Source: Epiperipatus broadwayi (lineage: Eukaryota; Onychophora; Udeonychophora; Euonychophora; Peripatidae). Taken from it: 64,000 bases of DNA. Below are positions 36,062 to 46,358 of this stretch, piece after piece. The position numbers were made by a program, and so were the translations under genes. A model generated the notes under the pieces. The model worked only from the letters and a program-made list of their open reading frames with translations, did not search any database and was not told where the DNA came from. Every line of letters begins with the position of its first letter. Positions within the stretch are counted from its first letter, which is position 1. The stretch spans positions 173,302-237,301 of the forward strand of contig JAQFVV010006844.1 in NCBI GenBank assembly GCA_028023455.1, given 5' to 3'.

Positions 36062-36775
36062 AATATAATGAGATACTATTTTATATAGAACTATGTTTTT
36101 TATGTAATAGTAATATTAGCGATTAAGCCAATGCATATGTGCTTTACAGATAAATTATAAATGAATACTCAATTTTTCCAGACATGAGATATAGTATTTT
36201 AGAAAGAATGGAATGAATCCACCATTCTTTCGACCCAAGCATTTATGTATGGGCAAATCTTAAGTGTGTGGAAATAAGAGCATGAGGTGTTACATGATCA
36301 ATTTAAATTACATTTGTTATGTTTGAATGAATGACACTTTGCGGAATCTTTACAATTTACAAACCGTCATTCTTTAGTTGAAATTAAACATAATCGCTAA
36401 TATTACTATTACATAAAAAACATAGTGCTATATAAAATAATATCTCATTATATATGTTTAATTTCAACTAAAGAATGATGGTTCATAAATTGTAAAGATT
36501 TCGCAAAGTGTCATTCGGTAAAACATAACAAATGTAATTTAAAGTGATCATGTAATACCTCACACTCTTATTTCCACACACTTAAGATTTGCCCATACAT
36601 AAATGCTTGGGTCAAAAGAATGGGTGGATTCATTCCATTCTTTCTAAAATACTATATCTTGTGTCTGGAAAAGTGAGAGTATTCATTTATAATTTATCTT
36701 TAAAGCGCATATGCATTGGCTTAATTATTAATTTCTCAATAAAAATGTCTATCAAATTTATTTTATTCTGATAAA
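36062..36775. repeat. Foldback family F
   Basis: A ~640 bp inverted repeat. GAATGAATCCACCATTCTTTCG, ATGTATGGGCAAATCTTAAG and ATGAATGACACTTTGCGGAA on the left face the complementary blocks on the right. The segment 36070-36124 is itself repeated inverted at 36392-36450, so an outer end also sits at the centre. No hammerhead core found. Confidence 0.85.
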
Positions 36776-36789
36776 TAATTATGGTTTAA

Positions 36790-37930
36790 TATGAAAATGA
36801 AAGTTGAAAGCTTATAGCAAGTGAGAACAAAGAGAGATGTCGTCTTTCAGGAGGGCTAATAGTACTAATAAACAAAATCTCAGTGTTCAAATTTATTGGA
36901 GAATGAGATAGCAATGGACACCAAGAAGCAAATATTCTTAAATTTATTCTAAGAAAAATAATCTTAATTTGGTAGCATGACTAAATCTTACATTGTTCAT
37001 TCTAAACAGCTACCTACATAAAATAAATAACTAGACAATACTAATGATGTCAATGTTTGGGATTTTATAAGAAGTTTGAATGTCACATGATTCCAAACTG
37101 GAATATTCTGAGGACCTTATGTTCTAGGATCTTAATTCTATTAGTACACTAAATCATGAAAGGCTATAATAAAAGTTATTACACTTTAAAAAATTTATTC
37201 TAAAAACTTTTTTGTTCTCTTTTTGCTTTGATAAACTTCATAACTTTTATTTATTTTTTTTATCATCTTATTTTTGATTCAAAAGGCTTTTGTCATGAAG
37301 ACGTTTTTTAATGCTATATAAACATCAATATTTCTATGAACACTCCTGAATCAATACTTTTTAATTAATTTAAATTACAGTAATGCTTTTAGTTTCTTTC
37401 TTTCTTTCTCTCTTTTTTTTTTTGACCTTTTATGGTTTTTTTTTATAAAAAAAACTGTTATTTAATGTATAGCAAAAATAAAGTAAATTCATGTTAAACA
37501 TTATTTTTCAATAAAACTTTTAGAACAAGAATGATTAATTAATACATTTTTTTCTTTTTGAAAAATGTAATCAATTTGAAATTTATTTTGAAACATAAAG
37601 CAATGTTTGTGGAAGTGAAAGTTATAAATTAAATTTTATAATAAAATGAAAAAAAAAACAAGAATCAATTAAGCTAGAAAATAAAAAGTGTATTCGTATT
37701 TTTTTTTAATTTTGAGCATATAATGTTTATTTTTTTTGTATAAAGCACCTATAATTTAAAAGAATTACATGTACATTTGCAAATACAAACTATTTTTTTT
37801 ATAAAGACATACATTATTTTCGGTAATAAGCATATCTTTCTTATTGCTTGTCCCATTGATTTCAGTTTGAAGATGGTTTAAAATGGATTTTTTATATCGG
37901 CTATATAAATATAGGGTATACATAGAAAGA
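36790..37930. other. AT-rich DNA, nothing recognised
   Basis: No feature recognised beyond homopolymer T tracts. Confidence 0.5.
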
Positions 37931-37934
37931 TTAA

Positions 37935-38515
37935 ATTAATGCACATGCACTTTGTGGATTTGACCATACATAAACGTTTGGGTCGAAAACATAGATGGAT
38001 TTTTTTGGGTCATTCTATCTTTTTACAAAGACTTTATCTTGTGTTTGGAAGTGAGAATATTTATTTATAGTTAAAATCCACAAAGCACACATGCATTAGC
38101 TTAGTGGTTGATTATTACTATTACAGTTTATAAAAACATTGTGCTATATAAAATAAATATCTTATTTACATATGTTTAATTTCAAATAAGAATGACGTAT
38201 CATAAATTCTAGTAAATTTCGCAAGTGTCATTTATTCAGGCATAGTAAAGATAATTTAAAGTGATTGCTTAACATCTTCATGCTCTCATTCCCAAATGCT
38301 TAAGATTTTCCCATACATAAACATTTGGATAGAAAGGATAGATGGATTCATTCTATTTTTTCTCAAAAACTTTATCTTGTGTTTGGAAGTGAGAGTATTC
38401 ATTTATAGTTAAAATCCACAAAGCGCATGTGCATTAGCTTAATGGCTGATTATTACTATTACAGTTTATAAAACATAGTGCTATATAAAATAAATATCTC
38501 ATTTACATAGAAAGA
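37935..38515. repeat. Family F, rearranged copy with a directly repeated arm
   Basis: The right-arm block (CATACATAAACGTTTGGG to AGTGCTATATAAAATAAATATC) occurs at 37965-38165 and again at 38310-38505 in the same orientation, with an inner CATTTATTCAGGCATAG segment between. Unlike 36.1 and 48.9 kb, the arms here are direct. Confidence 0.8.
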
Positions 38516-38739
38516 TTATAAAAATAGTCCTAAGTAATCAATAAAATACAAATTAAAAAATGGCAAAAATTGTAATACCTTATTTTATAATGAATTATAT
38601 CTGATCAGCTGATTGAAATGACTGTATACTATTTTGTACAAAGTATTATGACTGTGCAGTAAAAAATATGTAAAGTAATTAATATCAAATAATGAGTAAA
38701 ATACTTATAGTTATAGTGAACACTATTTGAAACAAAAAT

Positions 38740-39215
38740 GTCTGTTTGTGATAATATGTTGGATGATTTGCATCATCTGTCAGTAAATGTAAAATGTGTA
38801 GAACATTTTAAACTTTATTTAAACTTTTCCAAATACAACCAATTTTAGTAATAATGCACAAAAAATCACAGGTTAGTATATAGCACAATGTTTTGAGTGG
38901 CATTATTCTCCACTCTTCTTCAGTTGTTTGTGGCTGACCGGTAACAATGCTAGCATAGGAGTCAAACCTACATCTTTATTCTCGAAATATCAAATTTTAA
39001 GACGATGCTCTAATCAATATCCGAAGAAGAATGGAGAGTAATGGCACACAAAACATTGTGAAATCTACTAACCTGTGTGGCCTTTGTGTGTTATAACTAA
39101 CAGTTGTTTGTATTTGGACAAGTTTAAATAAAGTTTAATATTTGTACACATTCAACATTTAATGATAGATGATGGAAATGGTCTAACATATTATCACACC
39201 TAAAATTACATCATC
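38740..39215. repeat. Foldback family G, full copy with tRNA-like and hammerhead-like modules
   Basis: Arms AACTTTATTTAAACTTTTCC and complement enclose the element. On the minus strand a tRNA-like stretch is followed by CUGAAGA, a perfect GAGUGG/CCACUC stem and AAAAC where GAAAC is expected. I could not place a valid cleavage site. The right arm holds the mirrored, more mutated version (CCGAAGAAGAATGGAGAGTA). Confidence 0.75.
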
Positions 39216-39219
39216 ACAA

Positions 39220-40100
39220 ATCTTTAGGAACACTTCTTGTTGTGTCTATGATATAGTGTTATAATGTTAGATATTTACTGTACAGTTATATTTCAGGTAT
39301 TACAATAGTTTGTTTTAATAACATTTTTGTGTGTTTACTAAGCAATTTAAAGCTTGTTGATGTTATTATGATTATTATATGATGTATACATTATTCACAA
39401 CAAAGATTTTTATTATACAGTATAATATATTATTAAGTATTTTACATTCAACATGTATTACACAGTTAATGTACTTTCGGCATAATTTGTTTGTTTTATA
39501 GAGTTTGTTTCACATTTTCTATTTGATGCTGATTAGTTCTCTAGGACTGTCACCAGCATCTCAAAAATGGGAAGCCTTATGGTATTTCTACCACAACTTC
39601 CAGTGGATATTTGTCAGAGAAATGTATGTCAAGATATATTTTTGCATAAAAAGATATATCTATCCTATACATGTAAAATGATAAGATGAAAGAAAAGTAG
39701 TACTACATAATGTAATTTGCTAATAATCCTGGATGTAAACTGTTACAAAGCAACTAAAATGGTCACTTTCCTAAAAAAAACCCTATTGTTAAAAATTTGG
39801 CAGAAATGAGCCTCTGTAGAAAAAAATACAGTATTCATAAAAAGGGTTCAATAATTATTTATTTAACAACAAACTTGCTCTGGTGTAATTAATGTATGAG
39901 TTGCATTTTATGAAATAGTTTCAGTCTTATTTAACACAGGAAAAACAGAACTCAAATTTCTCTTCATAGACAAAATAATATTTTATTATGAACAATTTTA
40001 GCTACTTTTTTATAGGATTCTAATACCTATGATTTTAGAATGAAGTATGAATGCAATAAAACTTTAAACAGAAGAAAGGTATCAGCAATAAAAAAAACTA
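39220..40100. other. AT-rich DNA, nothing recognised
   Basis: No feature recognised in this stretch. Confidence 0.5.
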
Positions 40101-40104
40101 ATAA

Positions 40105-40315
40105 TATTAATATCATCTATGTTTTTAATTACTTTTTACAATGCTTTTTTACAATCCACTATTGATGGTTTTGATAGCCCCAGAAGTCTTCTTCAGAACT
40201 TCTACTTACATTTCCAAATTTTAACTACTAGCAATTGAAACTGTCAATAGTGGGTTGTAAAATAATAAAGAACATAGATGATATTAATATTATAGGATTT
40301 GGCAATGCAATAAGA
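40105..40315. repeat. Foldback family I, second copy
   Basis: AATATTAATATCATCTATGT faces ACATAGATGATATTAATATT. The minus strand holds CUGAAGAAGACUUCUGGGGC and AUCAAAAC, as at 8.5 kb. G12 is A. Confidence 0.8.
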
Positions 40316-40394
40316 AAGATGAAGTGCAGTGAAAGCTATTAATATTTATTTATGTAACAGTATATTCATTTTGACCCAATTTGATAAAAGGTAA

Positions 40395-41495
40395 AAATAG
40401 TAGTGTGGCAATATTATATATATATATATGTGTGTGTGTGTCAAATTAAAAAAGAGAATGTGTGTGTCAAATTAAAAAAGAGAATAAATCATAATCAGCA
40501 TTTAATTAATTTTTTGTTCTTTTTGGAAAAAAATAATGATAGAATCTAATCAGCGCTAATGACATAGGGGCAGAGCCCCCTAGCATATAAGTAATATATT
40601 TTTATAATTGTATTTTTAACTTACAATCACAGTTGATATTTTATGTATGAAGGCAAAAACCTATTGACATATATACTTTGTTGTTACCCTTGTCACAATG
40701 AATTTGATTGCCTGCATTGGTATAAATGAGTTTTGGGCATTCTTTGATCAATAGTAGTTTCTATTTGGTACTCATTGTTGGTTTCAATAAAGATAACTGG
40801 TGAGAGCAGACGATATTATATACTAATTCAAGTTACCAGAAACAAATACCAATGCCCTCTGATCTCTATATAACCCTGTAATGTTTTATTACTTTCACAT
40901 ACCAATTAATTACTCTTTATATTTAAGGTATCAACCCATTTTCTTAATGATTTACATTTTAATTAAATTTAAAGATGAAGTATATCACTTAAATAAATTA
41001 TTCAAAAACATTGAACTTTTCATACTTTTCTTCATTCGTGCACTTTTTATAAACACATGCATTTAAATTAACATTGTTACACATTTACTGTTATTCTTTC
41101 ATAAATAATCAACATAAGATTTGGAAAAATTAATTATATTAATTAATAATAAAAGTAAAATATGTTCTGTTTAACAATAAATAATATTTATGTTTGGTAT
41201 CATATAATGTCATCACCATATTTCTAACAATTGTATAATAACTATGTTTTTACTTATGATCAGTAGCTTCCAACATCAAACTGTCTAAGCTTGATTAAGA
41301 TCTGCTCCATTAGCTGGGAAATAGTTTCTAATCACTTCTTGAATATAAATGTCATATCACAATCATGATAGACTAATGCTAAACCCAATCCATGTAACTG
41401 TTAAATAATATTGCTATTACTTTATTTTAAAATTTGTTATAATTAAACTTGTTCAGCATTTTGATTAATTTAGCAACAGTGATATACATGTTGAG
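40395..41495. other. AT-rich DNA with small tandem repeats
   Basis: (TA)n/(TG)n at 40411-40440. A 26 bp unit GTGTGTCAAATTAAAAAAGA is duplicated at 40433-40485. A small GC hairpin AGGGGCAGAGCCCCCT is at 40566-40581. No coding signal. Confidence 0.5.
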
Positions 41496-41965
41496 AGGAG
41501 TAGACATATGGATGATTGGGTAAGGGATGTATTGTGATTTTTTTTCCTTACTCAAATGCAAATTTATCCAGGAATTTTGATCCTAATACCAATTAGCTTT
41601 AGACCCATAACTCTAGTACTGTAGTGAATTTCACAAGCAATATTTATAAAGTTATATTGTTTAGGATGTCATGTGATATTTGAGCAGCAAAGTTATGGTT
41701 AGATAACGCTTATGAATAATTGGATAAGGGATGAACTGAGATTTTTTTTCTTACTCGACTGACAATTTATTCAGGAATTTTTATCCTAATAACATTTAGC
41801 TTTGGATCCATAACTGTTGGTTAGGATGTCATGTGATATTTGAGCATCAAAGTTATGGTTACATAATAGTTATGGGTAATTAGGTAAGGGATGAATTGAG
41901 GTTTTTTTTTTTTTACTCAATCATGTCATGTGATATTTGAGCATCAAAATTATGGTTACATAACA
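41490..41965 (+). repeat. Imperfect ~160-180 bp tandem repeat, about 2.5 copies
   Basis: The block GATGTCATGTGATATTTGAG, AAAGTTATGGTTA, TAAGGGATGAATTGAG with a T run and TTACTC recurs near 41520, 41665-41760, 41825-41920 and 41927. Deletions make the periods unequal. Confidence 0.75.
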
Positions 41966-42174
41966 ATTCGACTCAACTGACCATAAAAAATTTTAATTCA
42001 CATTTGTCATTTTATTCAATGACTTTTAATATATTCGCTGGCTGTTGTAGCTAGAGGTAATAATATAAATTACTTTTTTACTTAATTATGTGATTTTTAA
42101 AAATATTTTGAATAGTGTAATCATAAAACTTATTCTTCTTCCAGATCAAGCATTTTTTAATATGAACTTTGTCA

Positions 42175-42395
42175 CCTTTAAGATTTTTCTTGACAATTAA
42201 CTTTTAGATAAATGCTTAGCTTGAGTTGGTTTTTTGAATCTAGTATCCCAACTCCTCACTGAAGAGACCCATAGGTCAAAACCGGTCTGGGGATGGAGAC
42301 AATCTAAGATAAAGATGATTTTGAATGCCTTCTCTTGTAGTAGCATTTATCATAAAAAAAAGCTTGTTTAGAGCTCATTAGCATACTCTTAATTT
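42175..42395 (+). mobile_element. Family J element with ribozyme inactivated at G12
   Basis: Stem I UCCUCA/UGGGGA is perfect (one wobble). CUGAAGA is at 42259-42265, with a perfect GACC-CAUA-GGUC stem. Helix III is the ACCGGU palindrome and GUC is at 42285-42287. The base at 42278 is A where G12 must be G (CAAAAC for CGAAAC). So the structure is excellent but the catalytic base is lost. Confidence 0.75.
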
Positions 42396-42399
42396 TACA

Positions 42400-43480
42400 T
42401 ATTGGTAAATGCAAGCTATATATACATCATGTGACATCTGACTTTTTATTATTACTATTTGTATTTATATAATTACAAGGCCTGCATCATATTATTGCTG
42501 AAATATACAGAAATCATATGGAAATAAATATTCTGTGGAAATGTATCTTTACATGATAAACTAATATCAATGTATAGAAAAAGCTTTAACATAATTTTTA
42601 TATAGAATTAAGTAATTTTTTGATCCAACAAACTAATTGTAATTATATCACTAATCATTCTATTAGCATTTAAGACTTTCACTAGAAATGGTTTTTTTCT
42701 TCATCTCTCTACATTTAAAAACAGTGATAAATTTTTGGAAGCTTTGTATATAATTCCGCCAATAAACACATATACCTGTCTTCTTTAAAAATTTTTGTGC
42801 TAGTTCAACATATACACTCTTTAATTCACAAAATAACATTAAATATTATTAAATTTACATGTATTTTTAATGAATATTTGGCATACACATTTCACAAAAC
42901 CATCAAAACTTTGGTAAGTAAAGTTTATATTTATAACGTATATGCTATAATATCAAGTATTTCTTGTTGATATTTATTCCTTCTCTTTTTTCCTATGTTT
43001 GCAAAATACCACTAACTGCTGGTTGTTTATATTATTTACTATGTGGATTATTGAGGTCCAATAAAAACCACAAATGCCACTACTACACTAGCAAATTAAA
43101 ATATGTTATATTTTATTTTAAATATAAATGGACCCCTGATAAGATATTAGAAAGGCACAAATATTCATTTTAGAATGTGATGTAAAATTTTAAAAATACG
43201 ATGGCAAAATCAATTGATATGTTGCACTTTTTGCTGAATGTGAAGATATCAAATCCACAATTGCATTTTGTTGGATTGAACATTAGAAGCAAACAAAGAG
43301 TAGTAGATGCCATAAATAATATTTCATTCTGATCTTCATAATGGTTTGTGGAAGAGAGAATTCCTGTTTATATCATACAACTTATTTTAAAGAAATTTTA
43401 AACAGATGGTCTATATAATAAAATATCCATTATGAAATAAATAATGGAATAAAAAATGAATACAAGAGTGATAATGTATT
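42400..43480. other. AT-rich DNA, nothing firmly recognised
   Basis: ORFs at 42964-43173 and an open stretch from 43201 (MAKSIDMLHFLLN) may be traces of a decayed transposon gene, but I cannot assign a family. Confidence 0.4.
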
Positions 43481-43484
43481 AATA

Positions 43485-43820
43485 AAAATTATAGCAAACC
43501 ACAGAAGTACTTTCAGTTAATCTCTTAACCTTTTTTGTTTGTCATTTAAATTCAAATAAAGTCAAAGTAAGCATCATCAAGCCATATCCCAATATTCCCA
43601 ATTTTGATGTTAGCAGATTGTGAAGTAATTATAAATATTCTATGTCTATTTATAACATTTGCTTTCTTAATAATCTGTTAATGTTAAAATTCAGGAATCT
43701 TGGGGGATAATTTTTTAAAGTTTACACCCACTATATTTGAATTTAATTGACAGCTAAAGAAAGTTAAGAGATTAAATGAAAGTACTTCTGTGGTTTGTTA
43801 TAGTTTTTATAAGTATATCA
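43485..43820. repeat. Foldback family E, larger copy
   Basis: TATAGCAAACCACAGAAGTA with CTTTCAGTTAATCTCTTAAC faces GTTAAGAGATTAAATGAAAG with TACTTCTGTGGTTTGTTATA. Confidence 0.85.
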
Positions 43821-43854
43821 TAAACATTATATTTATTATATATATATATGTTAA

Positions 43855-44030
43855 ATACAGTTATATTCTTATAAATTTAACTTATTTTATTAGAAGTACT
43901 TTCGACTATATTACTTATAGTCTTTGTCAACTATATAATGTTATATAGTTGACAAAGACTACAGAGAATATAATTGAAAGTACTTCTAAGAAAATAAGTT
44001 AAAATTATATAAATATTACTGTATTTAATA
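43855..44030. repeat. Foldback related to family E
   Basis: Inverted repeat centred at 43940. AGAAGTACTTTCGACTATAT and AGTCTTTGTCAACTATATAA face their complements. It is flanked by TA and CA microsatellites (43838-43850 and 44051-44091). Confidence 0.85.
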
Positions 44031-44050
44031 TATATATAAATTTGAATATT

Positions 44051-44091
<41 letters not shown>

Positions 44092-44109
44092 AGCATTTTA
44101 AAATGTTTT

Positions 44110-44200
44110 ACCATAAAAGATTACAATGTTCTATTATAAAGAGGTTTTATTTGCTGAGCAAATTAAAAGTTCTCTATAATAGAACATTGAATATATGCGT
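44110..44200. repeat. Small inverted repeat
   Basis: CAATGTTCTATTATAAAGAG faces CTCTATAATAGAACATTG with a ~35 bp loop. Confidence 0.8.
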
Positions 44201-44596
44201 TAATTAATCTTTAATGTAAAAAAAAACAATTAATAGAAACTTTATATATGTATGTGTGACTTAATGATAAACATTTCTTAAATTAATCTTAGAAAGAAGT
44301 GCATACTCTTTCAAAAAGAAAAAAGAAAAAATTGCATTTGAAAAAAAAAATTGAAAACAAATTTGTATAAACATTAAAAACCTAAAGCTAAACTAGTCAA
44401 TGAAATAATCAAAAATTACCCCAAATTCACAACTAAAACAGTCTATCCAAATAAATAAACTCTAAAACACAACCAACAGTTTCACTGCTCCAAGCAGACT
44501 TCTCAAATGTAAAGGTCTAAAACATAACAATCAGATTATACACAATTTCCACTTACAACCCACATACTTTTAATACTAAAAGAAATTTTAAGCAAG

Positions 44597-44962
44597 TTAA
44601 TTGCTTAAATTATACATTTTTAATGATAAAAATTCTTTAATTCTTTTTATTTCATTTCTCTCAAAGAAGGCAACATTAGCCTCATCAAAATTAATAATGT
44701 GGTCTGTATCTTTTTCATGAAAATGTAAATCAGTACTGAGATATTTATTTCTAACCCTACTTTTTCTTTTATTTAAACTCGGACTACTCTGACCTATATA
44801 TACCTTCTTACAAAAACAAGGAATAGTGTTTCTATCAAAAATTTCTTTTGTATTGTTTAATAAATTATTCAAAGTAATACCTCTTTTCCAAGAATTTTTC
44901 TTATTTCCAAACAAATTTTTATTTTTACTTACAATTCTATAAAAAGATAATTTAAAAGACAA
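44597..44962 (-). pseudogene. PLE GIY-YIG endonuclease domain
   Basis: The 121-codon ORF shows the zinc-finger-like IPCFCKKVYIGQSS, in which VYIG is the YIG strand. Then come SLNKRKSRVRN and HFHEKDTDHIINFDEANVAF, with the conserved His and Asp of PLE endonucleases, and a basic helix RNEIKRIKEFLSLKMY. Length and order fit the C-terminal domain of canonical PLEs. The ORF start is only the first Met in a decayed frame, not a true start. Confidence 0.85.
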
Positions 44963-45268
44963 AAAAAATATTTTTCTTTATTCTTTATAGTATTGTAATT
45001 ATTAACCCACCATAATTATTATTAAATAAAATATTTTAAACCAAATTTATCAATATAACCAACACTCAAACAATCTTTATAAAATTGACCTTTTGAAACA
45101 TGGCTACCCTCATTAGAATTATATAATCTCTGATTTCCAGACAATAATTTTTAAGCAACTACTTTATGGGATACAGCTGGATAATTATCAGGATTAATTA
45201 CAGATCTTAAATCCTCTCTTAACAATTATTCTTTACATTTCTTATCAGCAATAAATGTAAAAATTTAT

Positions 45269-45615
45269 TTAACAAAATTCCTCCCCCATTCTAAAACATT
45301 TTATTGAAGGATCAAAACAATTAAACTCATTTACCAACTCTTTCAGTTTATTATTTTCAAATACAAACAAACAATCATCAACATATCTAACAAATAAATT
45401 TAAATAAATACAACCCTTCTTAATAATAATTTCCTCTTCCAAATAATATAAGCTGAACAAATTAAAGGAGAAATAATATAACCTATTATCCATCCACCCC
45501 CAATCTTATAACAATTACCATTATAATTAAAATATGTAGAATTCTCCAATAATAAAAGCAAATCTTTAATAACTTTAATTTTATTCTTTGACAAAAATCC
45601 ATTTATAATCAACAC
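45269..45615 (-). pseudogene. PLE reverse transcriptase, motifs around the catalytic site
   Basis: Two overlapping minus frames. The first (45615-45400) reads STYFNYNGNCYKIGG and then YIISPLICSAYI, equivalent to YFxFxGxxYxQxxGxxMGSPLSP of PLE RTs. The second (45493-45269) has the catalytic box RYVDDCLFVFEN, followed by LVNEFNCFDPSIKC. A frameshift separates the two near 45450. The GGG of the fingers/palm motif is altered. PLE RTs are related to telomerase RT; this copy cannot be functional. Confidence 0.85.
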
Positions 45616-45726
45616 CGATATAATAAATATAAGGGATTTGAACTCAGACTTTCAAGCACCTTTCAACTATCCAAACTATCTCATATCACTGATATACATG
45701 ATCACACACATGTAGAAAAGATTAAT

Positions 45727-45783
45727 AATCACCAATATATGTATTTCATGCTGAACCAGCACTCATCAGTTGGTCCAGATTAT
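45727..45783 (-). ncRNA. Type I hammerhead ribozyme, family A, left arm
   Basis: On the minus strand, stem I is ACCAA with UUGGU (45731-45735), extended by AAUC/GAUU past a UGG bulge. The core CUGAUGA is at 45763-45769. Stem II is GUGC-UGGUUCA-GCAU with one G-U pair. GAAA is at 45744-45747. Helix III is AUACAUAU, near-palindromic (AUACGUAU in other copies). Cleavage is at UA, directly before UUGGU. All catalytic positions are as required. Confidence 0.75.
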
Positions 45784-45800
45784 CTCTCACACACATATAT

Positions 45801-45853
45801 AATCAGTGCTCAACTGATGAGTGCTGCAGCATGAAATAGATATATTGATGATT
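45801..45853 (+). ncRNA. Type I hammerhead ribozyme, family A, right arm
   Basis: Stem I is UCAA with UUGA, plus outer AAUC/GAUU. CUGAUGA is at 45814-45820, stem II GUGC-UGCA-GCAU, GAAA at 45833-45836, helix III AUA-GA-UAU, and cleavage after A45844. It faces away from the 45727-45783 ribozyme, so either transcript direction of this element would contain one sense ribozyme. Confidence 0.7.
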
Positions 45854-46013
45854 ATTGATCTTTTCTACATTTGTGTGATCATGTAATCAGTGATATGAGA
45901 TAGTTTGTATAGTTGAAAGGTGCTTGAAAGTCTGAATTCAAATCTCCTATATTCACAATTAGGCTCCAGGTATATGAAGAGTGCCTGTATTTTAAATATT
46001 ACAAATATAATAA

Positions 46014-46235
46014 GAACATCAATACTGATTAATCTATTAACAGACTGATACATAATTACCCAAACTATCAACTACCCAATTGCTTTCCATTTTAAAATTA
46101 TTAATCGTATCAAAAGCCAAAAAATAAGAAGAAACTGTGTAATGATCAAAATTAACAAATTGTTTTAAAAAATTATCCAAGAACCTAGAAATTCCCTCCA
46201 TAACACTACCTATAAAGTCAAAAATTCTTAAACAT
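46014..46235 (-). pseudogene. PLE reverse transcriptase, N-terminal part
   Basis: A minus frame reads GISRFLDNFLKQFVNFDHYT, followed by VSSYFLAFDTINNFKMES. This resembles the PLSxFLDxxLxPxV ... DSxDFINKI region upstream of PLE RT motif 1. A second frame (NRLISIDVLII) resembles the LVSxDVxxLFT motif that should follow, and is cut by the family A insertion. Confidence 0.7.
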
Positions 46236-46358
46236 CTTAGCTGCTACGAAGTCATTAGGATAATATTTTAAATAATATACTGTATTAAAAATTTTGTGGT
46301 TTCTTTGACTAGTCTGGTTTAGTTGTGATTTGGGGTAATTTTTGATATATATATATAT

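Larger units (their letters stand above)
45627..46004. mobile_element. Family A foldback inserted into the PLE RT gene
   Basis: A 378 bp inverted repeat flanked by ATATAATAA on both sides (45618-45626 and 46005-46013), which looks like a 9 bp target site duplication. It splits the PLE RT coding region: ...NRLISIDVLII lies on one side and INGFLSKNKIKVIKD on the other. The right arm carries the extra tail GGCTCCAGGTATATGAAGAG. Each arm contains a hammerhead with intact core, pointing in opposite directions. Removing one TSD copy makes the two PLE parts adjacent. Confidence 0.9.
44390..46347 (-). mobile_element. Penelope-like element, minus strand, decayed and interrupted
   Basis: From right to left the minus strand holds an RT N-terminal part (46235-46014), a family A insertion (46004-45627), RT motifs (45615-45269), a decayed linker, the GIY-YIG domain (44962-44597) and a 3' UTR ending at the TTGTGAATTTGGGGTAATTT block (44405-44430). 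The same 3' end block occurs inverted at 46280-46347, so the element is bounded by inverted copies of its own 3' end, like the 8.7-9.5 kb copy. Several frameshifts and stops. Confidence 0.85.
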
